64,000 nt of DNA from Motacilla alba alba (taxonomy: Eukaryota > Chordata > Aves > Passeriformes > Motacillidae). The number at the start of each line of letters is the position of its first letter. The stretch's first letter is position 1. A model generated the notes under the pieces. That model searched no databases. It saw nothing but the letters and a program-made list of their open reading frames with translations, and was not told where the DNA came from. This document shows positions 46,165 to 57,900 of the stretch, in pieces. The translations under genes were made by a program, and so were the position numbers. The stretch spans positions 9,244,254 through 9,308,253 of the forward strand of contig NC_052020.1 in assembly GCF_015832195.1 (NCBI RefSeq), given 5' to 3'.

Positions 46165-47832
46165 CCAGCCTGAGTTTTCCCCCTTTTCCATGCCTAGAGA
46201 CAGGAAATTGTCCTGGTCAGGGTGTAAGACCTTAACCTGCACATTGATCTGGGGGGCTGTGACTGCATTCCAGCGGGGAATTCATGGTGCTACAAAGAAA
46301 AACTATTCCAGAGAGCAGCACGACAAGGTTGGGAGCTACTGCTTCACCACACGGTGTCAGCAACAGAGAGAGAACACAAAATGTGCATCCAAAACCAAGG
46401 ATCAAATTATTCCTTCTGCTTTTAGTGGGACCAGGGCTAATGCTGCCCTGGAGTGACAAAGAACTTCTCCCTCAGGCCTCAGAGACCCCTCAAAAAGCCA
46501 AAGTGCAGCAGGGAAGGAAGGAAAGGAATCTCTGCCTCACCTCCTGGGCTCTGGGAATGTGTCTGGAGCCAAAAGCACCTTCCCAGGCTGGAGGGGCTTT
46601 CCAAAAGCACCACCTCTGGTTCACATCCTGCTGCCTTTCCCCTCCCTTGGGAAAGGAAAGACTTCATCCAGAGCCTGGAGAAGGAGGAAACCAGGAGGCC
46701 CAGCCCATGGACTGCTCAGATGAGCCATGGAGGGGCACAGAAGTTGTGCAGGGATTTCTGCCCCAGGGGTCCCATTCCTTCAAACCCAGTGCAAACGCAC
46801 TAAAATGACCTTTCCACAAACACCTCCTAAGGCACATCAGAATCCATGTAAGAAAATGTGATCAAACCCTTTGTTCCATTGGCCCCATGCCCCAGATTCC
46901 ACTGGGACAGACAAGTCCCTCTCCCTGGAAGGCAGCATCTCTTACCTGGACCTGTGCCTTCCCCAGCCTTTGGTGGCCGCTGTCTCCTTCCTCCCACACC
47001 TCCTCATCTTCCTCTCGCCAGGCTTGGCTTCCTCATCCTGCAGAGCGAGCACAGGGACAGTCCCAGCCTGCTCCTGCCAGCCTGGGCAGCAGGGACGGAC
47101 CGGTGGCACCCTCTGGATGTCACCCCCGTGCCTGGCACCATCCCCGCTCCTGGCCCGTTCCCGTCCCTGCCCTGGCAGCTCCTTGGAAGGGGATTTAAAC
47201 CACAAACGTTTGCTCTGCTGGGGCTGGGACAGCAGAGACTCCCCCGGGGCAGCAGGCAAAGCTCCTGCTCCCACATCCTCTGCCCCCCACAGCCCTGCTG
47301 GGGCTGCACGGAGCAAAGGAAACGCCTCAGCTCCTGCTGGAAATTCCCTCCTGTGCCCAAAACCCACAGAAATCGGGGCTGCTCCATCCCTGGAAGTGTC
47401 CAAGGCCAGGCTGGATGGGCTTGGAGCACCCTGGGCTCTGGATGGAATGGCAGGGGATGGAATGAGATGATCCTTAAGGTCCCTTCCCACTGAAACCATT
47501 TTGGGATCCCATGATCTCTCCATGCATTTATTTTGCACCATTTCCTCTCAAATTTAAATTCTCCAATTTAGTTTGTTAAAGAAATAATTTTAAAATTACT
47601 CCTGGAGTTAAAATGGGAGCATGAAACATCCAAGAATCATTCCTACACCCATCAAATCATTATTAACTGGCAGCCTATTCCCTCGTCTCTGTGTTTGCTT
47701 TCTTGGAAAACCTTATGATCCCAGAGTCTCTCGGAGAGGTGTGCTGGGATTAGTGGAAGGTTTGCTCTGTCAGAGAGCCAGGGGGGTTCACCACACTTGT
47801 TCCTCTGCCTCTTTATCCTTTAGTCAGCTTTC
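46165..47832 (-). repeat. Inverted segmental duplication, right arm
   Basis: This is the reverse-complement partner of 32650-34462. The match begins at CTTTATCCTTTAGTCAGCT (near 47812) and ends near TTTCCATGCCTAGAGACAGG (46178). Relative to the left arm it lacks about 160 bases near 46.28 kb and carries several small indels. The two arms are separated by about 11.7 kb that contains the palindrome and the tandem array. Confidence 0.92.
47355..47515 (+). mobile_element. CR1 LINE 3' end inside the right arm
   Basis: Motifs CATCCCTGGAAGTGTCCAAG, GGCTGGATGGGCTTGGAGCA, GATGATCCTTAAGGTCCCTTCC and CATTTTGGGATCCCATGATC mark a CR1 3' end. It is the duplicated partner of the copy at 32975-33130. Confidence 0.85.
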
Positions 47833-48199
47833 CCCAGAATGGTGTTGTGGGAGAAGTTTGGAATTACTAGAAATGGATCAGGTTCACATTTTTTCCCCAC
47901 TGCTTCCCAATTACTTCCAAACTTTTGGAATTACCCTCAAATGACACCTAGGAAACAACTGTGAAAACATCAATCAGAGGAACGTCCTGAAAAGAGAAAA
48001 CCACATCCAGCAGCAGCCAAAACAATCCCATTGCTGCTCTTACCTGCCAGAGCTCCACACAGCCACTGCCATCCCACGAGGATGAGGAGGCAGTTTTGGC
48101 CGTGTTCTTTGCCGTGCGGTGGGACACAGACTCCAGAGAGTTTCGTCGTCCCTTCCAAATTCACCCCACGAGTCCACGGTATGAGCGGGCCCGGCCCCG

Positions 48200-48770
48200 T
48201 GTGGGGGCTCCAGGGACAGCGGGGGCGCCGCGCTCCGGCCCGCGGGGCTTTATTCTGCGGCGCCCCGAGCCCCGCGGCTGCGGGGGAAACAGGGAGAGAG
48301 ACGGAGGATGGGGGCAGGAGATGGGGTAGGGAGCGGGGCAGGGGTGGGTGAGGGAGCTGGATGATGGACAGAAGAGAGGTAGAGGGGCAAGAGAGGGGAG
48401 CCGGGCTGGGGAGTGGGGTGGGGAGAGGGGCGAAAAGAGTGTGGGGGGCCGGGGATGTGCAGGGGAGCAGGGAGAGAGGGTGCAGAAGGCTGGCGAAGGG
48501 GGAGAGGAAGGGCGGGGTGCGAGGGAGAAAGGAACTGGAGGGGTAGGAAAGCGGAGATAAGGGGGAGACGAAGGAGGAGGATAAGGGCAGGAGAAAGAGG
48601 GGGGAAAGGAGAGGGGTACAGGACGTGGGGGGCCTCACCGGGGCCCCGCAGGGAGAGCCCGGCCCGGCCGCAGCCTCTCCGAGCTCTGAGGGAGCAAATG
48701 GCACCGGAGGCGATTTCCAGGGGTTAAATCACCTCGGGCCCGCCCCGCGCACCTGAGCCGGGCCCGGCCC
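48200..48770 (-). other. Unit C: third copy of the compact non-coding unit
   Basis: On the minus strand: CACCTG with GC boxes (48740-48770), ATTTAA (48724-48729), the conserved GGTGCCATTTGCTCCCTCAG stretch (around 48700) and a pyrimidine tract (about 48620 to 48290). The CAG acceptor shape follows (ending near 48278), then the 10-bp stem (48240-48249 with 48268-48277) around AATAAA (48254 to 48249). Similarity to unit A stops at 48183, right after the CACACGGGGCCGGGCCCGCTC stretch. That defines the 3' limit of the shared unit. The left inverted arm lacks this unit but has a related CpG island in the same place. Confidence 0.55.
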
Positions 48771-49130
48771 CGCCCGGCCCCGCCCCCGAGCCCCGGCCCC
48801 GGTCCCGCCCTGCCCGGGCCGCGGCGGCGCCATCGCTGCCGGCCCCGCCCCTCTCCCCTGGGCCGGGCCGGGGCTGCGAGCGGCACCGGGACCGCGGCCT
48901 CGGCTCCGGGTGCTCCGGGCGGTGCCGCCTCTCCGCCGCCGGGCGGGCTGCGGGTCCCGGCCCCGCAGGACAGACGCGGGATTGGGGCTGGGATGGGGAC
49001 CGGGATCGCCGCGGGCAGGACAAGCCTCTCCTGGATGGGCGCGGGGCCGAGCCCGGCGCTGCCGCTCCTGCTCCGGCTGCGGCCCCGCCGCGGTCCCCGG
49101 ATCCCCCGAATCCCCCAGGTCCCCGCAGCG
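48640..49130 (-). promoter_or_regulatory. CpG island of unit C
   Basis: CpG-dense sequence upstream of unit C on the minus strand. It contains the same GGCAGCGATGGCGCCGCCGC word (reversed, near 48820-48840) as the island of unit A, and CCGAGCCCGGCGCTGCCGCT as in unit B. Confidence 0.6.
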
Positions 49131-49429
49131 CCAGGGCAAATTTTTTTGAGTTTTTTGTCCAGCGAGGGCAGAGAATTGTCATGGAGAAGCCCCACAGCTA
49201 AAGGATATGGGGTCTGGGTTGGGGAGGGGGAGGTCTGCATTAAAACGCATTGAGAAAAATCCATCCGCGGAACAGCTCATTTCCTCTCCCGGACTGGCTT
49301 CTGTGCGATCGGCTGCGACTCCAGCTGTTCGCATGGGATTTCCAGCCTGTGGGACTCCAGTGAAATGCCAGGGGCTGAGCACGAGAGAACATAACGGGAA
49401 ATCTCTCTGGATCAGGCAGTGTCCCAAAG

Positions 49430-49565
49430 GTCTGGCAGCGCCTAACATTCCTGGCTGGAATTTGGGGATCCCAGCACAGCCCCTCCATCGTGTCCTGTGA
49501 ACTGGCACTGCCCAGCATTCCTGGCCAGGAGTTGGGGGTTCCGGCACAGCTCCCCCAGCACATCC
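49430..49565 (+). repeat. Imperfect 72-bp tandem duplication
   Basis: Two consecutive copies share GGCAGCGCCTAACATTCCTGGC (near 49434) versus GGCACTGCCCAGCATTCCTGGC (near 49506), and then TTGGGG..CAGCACAGCCCCTCC-type sequence. They are non-coding. Confidence 0.75.
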
Positions 49566-50756
49566 CGCTGCTTCCTCAAGTCCCTTTAACCAGGATCCTT
49601 TTTTGGGGTGGGAGCACCCAAACCCAGCAGAATTGGCTTTAACCAGTTTTGGGGGATCTCCCCTCTCCCCTCCTCACCCAATTCCTGCTGCCAAAACCCA
49701 GCCTGAGGCTCAGCTCCCCATCCCCTCACTGTCTCCAGGGAATTGCACTTGGATTTCCCAATCCAGCAGGGCAGCCACGCTGCTCTCCTCACCGTGTATC
49801 TTAACTGGAGTAATTGCTTAAGAAATAATTCAAATAAATCCAAAGAATGAAGAGACAATAAAGAAGAACTGCCAGCTCCAAGCAAGGGGTGCTCAAGCCC
49901 CTTCTCAATGATCTGCTTTAATTAACCAATGCAAATGAACCAATTAGGATCACATCAACACATTATTCTTTTTAATCAAGTTCTAGAGAAATATTGCAGA
50001 ACAGAAAAGGATCCTTTTAACCCCAAAACTCTTCTAGGAGATCCACAGGGCAGGGCTGCGCTGCACCCCCAAACTGAGGAGAACTGGGAGAAAAGACAAA
50101 GCCAGACTGAGATTCCTGGGAGATTGGTGCAGCTGCTGGCAGCCAGAGCAATCCTTGGTCTGAACACACACCTGTGAATCCCAGGAACCTGGGACATCAT
50201 CAATATCCTCAGGAGCCTTTTTATTAAAAGCAGATTTCCACAGAGGATTAACAGAATACAGAAAATTAAACAGAAATGCAAAGGAACAGCTGCCCCAGCC
50301 CAGCAGGCTGCAGCATCCAAAAGAAAATGAACAGAAAGATGATGGATTGGGACCATCGCCAATGCCAAATCCCTGGTGTGGAACATCCCTCTGCTTTGGT
50401 TTATCAATCGCCGCTTCTTAGTGGACAAACCCTTCAGCTTTGCTCCAAGTCAAGTTCCCAGCTGTGGCCACCAAGATTCTGCTGCACCGTGTCCACGGCG
50501 GGATGCAGGGAAGGGAACACGCAGGGTATGGTGCTCTGGGAATGTTGCTGAGGAAGCTCAGGGCCCTCACCTGTGCCTGCAGCCCGAGGAGATCTCCCAG
50601 CAGCTGCGGCTGAGCTCGGCGCGTCCCGGCGCTTCCCGCGCTGACGGGCCACAGCTTCCTGCGCCCGCTGCCTTGGGAAGCATCCCTAAGGTGCCAGCGG
50701 GAAAGGAGCCTCTTACAGACCCAGAGTCTTGGGATTCAGGGGACGAAAAGGAGTTT
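49566..50756. other. Flank of the RAD51-like fragment, no gene seen
   Basis: On the minus strand this would be the 3' UTR of the RAD51-like exon. TTTATT at about 50220 gives an AATAAA-type signal on that strand. A CpG-rich patch at 50590-50670 ends in a donor-like sequence on the minus strand (GGCACAG/GTGAGG near 50573), but no exon can be assigned to it. Confidence 0.4.
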
Positions 50757-51214
50757 TCAGTCTTTAGCATCTCCCACTCCGTCGGCATTGATTGCAAACA
50801 TGGCTTCAGCCTCGGGCAGGCACGGAGAGTCGTAGATTTTACAGATCCTGGTCTCGCCTCGGCCTTTCCGCAGGTACAGCCTGACAGGGACAGGGAAGGA
50901 AACAGGTCAGGATGGACATCCTAGTCCCAGAAACTCATCCTAATCCAAGATGTAATCCAGGAGTAAACAGAGCTGTAGGAATTGCATTGCCAGAGATGTT
51001 AATTTGAACTGAGGGTCCAGAGTGGCGCTGAGCTGAAGCACAGGCTGGGCCTGCCATGGACAGGGACAGACTGGAAACCACAGAAGTAAAAGCTGCTTGG
51101 CCAATTCCATAAAGCATTCCCAGCCCGGGCTCCTGGGATATGACCATCTCTTGTCTCACCTGGTGGTGGAAGCATGAGCGATGATCTCCCCTTCAGTGGG
51201 TTTTTGGGGTCTGC
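50757..51214 (-). pseudogene. RAD51: RAD51-like 3' gene fragment (last two exons)
   Basis: The exon at 50757-50880 (minus) follows an acceptor (CCTGTCAG). It encodes 40 residues plus TGA, beginning [20 protein letters not shown] and ending [10 protein letters not shown]. As far as I can judge this is identical to the C-terminus of vertebrate RAD51, the recombinase that forms filaments on single-stranded DNA. About 280 bases upstream, 51160-51214 encodes a match to the previous exon (GEIIAHASTTR, then donor AG/GTGAGA, with the same phase as RAD51). Compared with RAD51 this piece seems to have lost one A in an AAAAA run near 51205, which shifts the frame. Its upstream part is unrecognisable or decayed. 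No other RAD51 exon is visible up to CDHR5. The introns are kept, so this is a DNA-level partial duplicate, not a retrocopy. Confidence 0.8.
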
Positions 51215-54200
51215 AGTGACACGTTAGCTGCCTGCTGCTATTGGGAACATGATCAGTAACAGGGATATTTCTCATAAAGATATCTGGATGAGCAAAGAGG
51301 GATGTTTTGTTTCTTCACAACTGCCCTTAACTCACAGACTCTGCCTGTGACTCATGAAGCTTTTGTAAGCGTGGGAGAGACAAACTGTGACCATGGTGTT
51401 GATGGGTGGTTGTTTCTCCATCACATGGGCAAGAAACTCCTGCGGGACCTAGAAGGGATACATGGCCTTGTATCTCCCTAAGAAATCTGTTACTTTTACA
51501 CCTGAACAGTTAGGATACTTATCCTGCTATAAAACCCATAACACCTTCATAAAAATGTATAAATCCAAGCAGAACACAAGCACAATATGTTGTCTTACAT
51601 GTTTCAGCTATTCCATTAAGGCTCATCATACAAGTGTTTGTCTCAACTTACACAAATCAAGGGGAAACCCGACACTCTCATCTCTGTCCTTCATTACAGC
51701 AACCTCTCTGAGCAAAAAGGAGTACAATTTCTGTCCTGGTATAACTACTGGGTCATTTCTGCAGCCTCAGTTGTTGTTACAGCTCAAAATTTGTTCAGTG
51801 GAATTTGATGGTGAACTGCTGTCATCATTGATTGGATAAAATATGTATTTATAAAAAGGAAAGGCCATAATTTGCTTAAAACCCCTCTGATGGAGTTGAT
51901 CCTGTTTCTTTAAAATTCCATTTACTGCTTATGTCAGCTTTATTTCCATGAGGACTCAGCAACCAAATCATGAAAAAATATATCGTAGAAACTGGAATAA
52001 AATCTAATTTACTTTCTTTTTTTGAAGGAAAAATAATCCCTTTTGGAGCTAAGGCTGCTCAGTATTTAAGGGGAATCAAGTTAAAACAAGTCTTTTATCT
52101 CTGACTATCATTTGGAAGTTTACAGATGCTAGATCATTCTGCCATCCTACATACAAAGGGTCTCCAGTTCTCTTCCATCCCTTCAAAACTAAACCAAGTG
52201 TCCTCCCCACTCTGGCAAGCCATGTGCCAGAAGCATTTTTCTCTCAGAAGCAAAAAAAAAAGCAAAAGGATGCATTTGCTGTCAGTTATGCCAATGACAC
52301 TTGATGAAATCCGTGAGGTTCTTCAGTTCTAAATAAATACAGAATTTGAGCAGAAATTAATTTTCAGACACCTGGGAATTCAGTCTGTTTCTGTTACTTC
52401 CTGCAGGTAAAATGTCTGTATTTACTTGATTTTTCCAATTCGCTGCTTGCACCTGCTGGTTTCAATTCAGCTTTAGAGTTTCCCCTGGCAGCTGAGAGGC
52501 TTCTTTACTTCTAGAGGCTAAAATGAAGGTGAAACAGGCACATTCCAGGTCTGTGTTACATCAGGAGAGGGTGCTCGAGGCTGGCAAGCCGTGAGGATCC
52601 TCTCCCTTGGCATCCGTGCCACTCCCAGCTGTAAAACATCAAATCCTCACTTACCACAGCCACGCTGAAACTGCTCTTTCTCCCCGTGCAGATTTGCTGA
52701 CCAGCTTTTTAGAGCCCTGCATTGCAAGTGTTAAAAAAGTATCATTCTAAGCTGGTACAGAAATAAAAACAGAGTCTGACTGGGGATGGGGTGAAAGAGA
52801 TTTCTTACATCTACCTGTAGAGTTAAACTTCCAAAAGCACTTGAATATCTTGGGAGTGTAAGGATGAGACCTTCAAGGTATGTAGATATTTATTTGCCAT
52901 CAAAAAACACTTAAGCTGATCCACTTTTCTAAAAACATTTCTACCAGTACATTTTTCTTTCTCATGCACATATTTATAAATGAACATGACTGTTGTACAA
53001 GGATGCAAAAACTCTGTCACCCTCCCCAGCCTCAGCAGACAAACCAACCCATACAGATGGAGTGCAAGCTCACATGGACTTGAACTTAAAAGGTTAAATT
53101 TTCTTCTTGTTCCTTACACATTTTTCTTAATTTCTTTCCAAAAAGACAGGAGTCGAGAACACGGGATCTGGAGGCTTTAACAGGCAACAGCTGGAAGCAG
53201 CTGAGCTCTGCCAAGTTTTATTGTTGTATTTTGCTTCTTCTCCTCACAACAACCACCACTTCCACTTCCACAATATTTACCAAACATCATCTCCTTTGAA
53301 ATTAAACACCCATAACCCTGAAAAACACCAAACCCTGCGGCTGTGTGCACTGGTGAGACCTGGGAGAAAACAAAGACTGGTTTGATGGGACCAGTCCCAT
53401 TCCAAGAGCATGGGAAGCACACTGGTGAGGAGAAGGAAAGCACCAAGAGCTGAACACAGATTGCAGTCGTAGGGAGCTCATAAATCAGTGTGCCAGCAGC
53501 ACTCCAGAGTACCCAGCAGCAGAGGGAAGGCAGACAGACAGCAGAGCACTGACAGCAATGGACCACACACAGCACAGCCACCAAGGAAACAGCAGAGAAG
53601 CACTCCAGCTTCTCCCCACATCAGCAACCCTCCCACGAGCAGCGTCAGCACGGGGGGCAGGCTCGACCTCAGCCTTGCTGGTGGCCAGAGGTATTGGGTT
53701 AGGAGTGAGCAGCTGCCAGAGAGTTCTCATAATCCTGTGGAAAATGCTTCCTGGAGATATCCCAAAGCTCCTGGAGGGATTCTTTATATGGCAAACACTG
53801 GCTGCACTCCCCACCCTCCACTACCACACTGTAATTCCCGGGCAAACAGCTTTGCTGCGGGAAGCAGGAAAGCTTCCCAGGTCCTGGGCTTGATCTGCAA
53901 CACAAACACAGCTCCCGAAGTCCAAGAGGCCAGGGCAGCATTCCTCAGAGACAGGAGAGCAGGAGTGAGCATGGGAACACTGGGACAGGGACATGTATGG
54001 CCCAAGAGGATAAAAGCCTCCCTGGGAATCACATGTGCTCTGATGTTCCTGCAGATCCCAGCAGTCACTCTTTTGTTTCTTTCTCCAGGAGCAGCATAAA
54101 TCTTGTGCTGATGATCAGAAGATGCAAATCCACATCAGAAGATGCAAATGCTCTCAGCTGGTGGAAACCAGCCCAGCTTTTGGCTGCCAGCTGGGGAAGA

Positions 54201-54992
54201 GATTGTTTGATGGGAGATGCAAATCTAGACAAGAACATCAAATATTTCCTTCCCTCTGCTGGCTGGAAGCAGAGTGCTGACTTGGCACTTGAAGACAATA
54301 TCTCAGGAGCTCTTTGGCTGACAGATAGCAGATAGACAGCCAAAGTACTGCACAATCAGTGGGTTTATGACACAGAAAATTGATGACAAAGTCCTTCATG
54401 TGATCAGTCCGTGTTTACCCGTGACAAAGGAAACAGCAGGTCCTGAGCATGGAACCTCCTGGCTGGCAGGACAAGGGCCTGGTGGCACATTCCAGATGTT
54501 TGTGCTGGGAGAACAGAGCAGAGCCAAGCCTTGAAGTCTGCTCCTGCGTAGTCACAGGAGCACCTGCAGGCTCAGAGGGAGTTGCTGACATCCTGCTGCA
54601 CCACCCTAAAGGGAAGAGCCAAACAACACCGGAGTGTGCGACTTGACTGCTCCTGAGAGCTGGGCTCCCTGCGGCCAGGCCAGGCCAGCTGCAGCTCTGC
54701 TGTACCTGCAGCCAGTTCAGGAAAGGCGATGCCAAGGGACCCAGGGGGAACAGGCAGGAAGGTGGAAAGATGAAACGCTTCACCCTGAAAATCCCAAGTG
54801 ATATTCCAAGGTCTCACTAAAGGGTTTAATTAGCTGTAATGTCTTCTGGCCTTATTTGCTGCATTCAGACAAGCAGGACAGATAACCTCATCCTTCTGCA
54901 TTCCAGTTTTCCCCCCTGAGCAGAAAGATAGGCTTCATGTCAGCAAAGAAGCTGAGATTGTCCCATTTTTGTGGGTATGTACCCAATTTCCT
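51215..54992 (-). other. Spacer and CDHR5 3' untranslated region
   Basis: On the minus strand this lies downstream of the CDHR5 stop. AATAAA signals on that strand occur near 53217-53222 and 52884-52890, so the CDHR5 3' UTR is probably up to 1.8 kb long. The rest, about 51.2-52.8 kb, is AT-rich and holds no recognisable exon on either strand. Confidence 0.5.
53215..53223 (-). terminator. CDHR5: Candidate CDHR5 polyadenylation signal
   Basis: TTTATT on the plus strand gives AATAAA on the minus strand, about 1.77 kb after the CDHR5 stop. Another candidate lies near 52887. The choice between them cannot be made from sequence alone. Confidence 0.35.
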
Positions 54993-57900
54993 TTATATCT
55001 CACTGTCATCTGTCCCTGCACCTGTGTGAGACATGTTGACTGTCACCTCTGCTGCTGGGAGGGATGAGCTCTCTGGGGAAAAGGACACTCCCAGCCCTCG
55101 GTGGTGACCATCTGTGTCAGAACCTTCTTCCTCCTCTTCCTCATTCTTCTGCAGATCTTGGTCACTGTCATCATCATCATCATTATCATCTGCTGCATTG
55201 TCCTCAATCACTTCAACCCTCTCTCCAGCCTCGGGGTCCACATCAGTCTTAAACCACACAGCTTTGTAGCCATCATCTCCCACGTGCCTGTCTGTTTTGA
55301 GGATTGATTTCACTTCTTTCTCCTGCCCAGCCTCTTCTTCCTTTTCTTCCTCTTCCTCTTCCTGGTCCAAGATGCCAGTGGAAGCTGTGGAGTCCTTTGG
55401 GAGACTCTCAGTTTCCTCTGCACTGGAGAAGTGTGATGCAAGTGCTGGCTGCTCTGGCACAGGAGTCTCTGCCTGGACACTGCTGGTTTCTGATGTCTCA
55501 TGCTGCTTGGTGCTCACAGCTGGCTGTTCATCTTCCTGGTAATATTTGTTCTGGTGACCCCCAGAGATGTCCTTGGAAAGCTACAGGAGGAGAGACACAT
55601 TGTGACTGTAGTGACAGGAAAAGAAATGGGAGGCAGGAGGGAAGGGGTGACAGCAGTGACTGAGCTCCTGCTCAAGAAAGTTCAGCTTGGTTTGCAGTTT
55701 CACCTATTTGAAGCCAGGGAAAGCTGCAAATCCCTGGAAGAGACATTTTAAAATTGGCTCCATTTCTGGAGTTTTCTCAGATAAGTGGGCCTGTTCTCCA
55801 GGAGGGCTGAGCACCAGCACCACACACGTGGTGCTTTGTACCCACCCCATTCTGCAGTGGGATTTCCCTCTCTCAGGGTGAAGGACTTTTGTTACCCACC
55901 TGAGCTTTGTGCTCTGCTCTCAGGTCTAGGCTCCTGGCAGGCCCACCCTGTGGCACAGACCAACATCTGGTCAGACAAACCACACCCTAAACGTGCAGTG
56001 ACCAATCTGCCAGGGACCTGAGAGGCCCAAAATTAAATAGCTCAGGGGCAGACAAGTGTCTGCCCAGGTTTTGGGGTCAGATATGAAGGGACTCTCCTCT
56101 CCTTTGACTATGGAGGATGGACAGTGGTTTATACCTCAGACAGGTGTTTTTCAGAGACCCTCCCTGATGTGTGCCACTTTTATCCTAGATTTTGTGCTCC
56201 GTGGAGCTGTGGTGCTCTCTTTACCATGTCTGCTCATCATCCACCACACAGCTCCAGCCTCAGGGGCAGAAAGAACAGCAGCAAACACCACCAAAGTGGT
56301 GCTACCTCTGCAGACTTTGTCTTGGTAGTGATTCACCACCTTCACACAAATGTGTGGTACTTGGGCAGCCCATCCATACTTCAAAGCTTCCTCAGATCCC
56401 ACTTTCTAACTCTTAGGAGTTCAGGTACAAACAAGGCACTTACCTTTTTCTTCACCAGGAACTTGAAAGGTTTTCTGTCCCATCTACTGGATTTCCATAC
56501 CAGCACTCCAAGCAAGACTAAGGCAATTAACAGCAGTGCTGCTAAAGTGCCCCCTAAGATAGCCATGTCCTGAGCAGAGTACATCTTGTCAGAGGGGGTT
56601 ACAGCTGTGAGGAAAACAAACCAGTGTTACAAAGCCTCAAACTGGCAGGCAGCATTTTCCAACAAAACCCTTCACTGTGGGAGAAGCTCCAATCAATTTT
56701 TGAAAGGCAAGGAAGCATCCTGTGCTTCAGAATATGACAGTCATATGTCTGATACCACAGAAATCTTTTTTTTCTGTCCTAAAAGCAGAGGGCTTCTTTT
56801 TAATTACAGAGAATATTGTCATTTCCAATAAATTCCATGAAGTGGAAATAGTAGCCATTTACAGGACAGTGACTTTTACCCTGTGATTTAACTAAGTTAA
56901 TAAATACCTGACTGCATCAGGCAAGCAGATGCTACATGGAGTCAAGTTATTTAGTTCTTTGACTTTCCCACTTCACCCTTTTACATCAGAATGCAAAAAT
57001 GAAGTTTGATGTGTGTATGTGTGTGAAAATGCAAAGATTCCTTTCATCTGGAACATCCTCTCCAATACAGATGAGCGCCACAGAATAAGAAACAAAAAAC
57101 CAGAATAGGAAAGAGGAAAAGCATTAGAAAGTCCCCAGGACAAGAAAACCTTTCTTGCCCTTTTGTAGCTGTAGCAATATTGCCCAGTCTGCTCAGGAGC
57201 AGCTTGTGCTTCCAGCCAGTGGTCAGTGTCAGGTGTATGTACAGAGATTGACACCAGAGTGGAAAGACAGTGGCATTCTCAGCTTTGCTTGCTTGCTGCT
57301 GGTTGTGGTGATGGGTTTCTTTAAGTTTTGCAGTTTCCCTTTGTAGTGCAAGTGGCTCTCATTAATGATTAATGAAACAAGGTTTTGTTCTGCTGACATG
57401 TTTATTATAATGGAATTGGAGTATTCCCTCTGCATTTGATTCCACCCTCAGTTTATCATTAACCCCTTGGCAAGGATTTAGGACTTCAGGGAATTTTTGC
57501 TGCTTAATCCTGTCTCCTGGGGAGCTGCAGCCTACAGAGAGTCCCAGAGCTGTGTAATTCTGTATATTCAACAGCACCATTGCTTGGTGTGGCTTAAGCA
57601 GCAAGGGCAAAATTTCAAAGTTGCCCAGAAGTGCTGGCACGTGCTTGGAGAATTTGTAACTCTGTGAGCTCACACATGGGCTAGTTTTCTGCTGGGCTGT
57701 GCCCTTAAATGGGGATTCAGTGGTTTTTAGCTGTCAAGTGGCACTGCCTTTAGGGAGTCCAACTTTACACCCAGGAACCCACTTGTTTTTGTCACCCCAC
57801 TATGGTGGGGATCAGAGGGTGAGGTGATGGAACTTCAATCACACATCGTCGTGAAGAATCCAGTGGAATCTGGGCATTGTCTGCCTATCCTGAGATAAAA

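Noticed and set aside
46858..47541. Paired 200-codon frames on both strands, also found near 33.0-33.6 kb
   Set aside because: They occur in both arms because of the duplication, start in CR1 sequence, and match no protein family. The arms differ by indels that disturb the frames.
50570..50700. A GC-rich minus-strand stretch ending in a donor-like GGCACAG/GTGAGG
   Set aside because: No acceptor or reading frame can be paired with it, and it lies in the presumed 3' UTR of the RAD51-like exon.
51380..51480. A possible further RAD51-like exon on the minus strand near GAGTTTCTTGCCCATGTGATGG
   Set aside because: The resemblance to the RAD51 segment around DEFGVAVV is limited to a few bases and does not hold in any frame.
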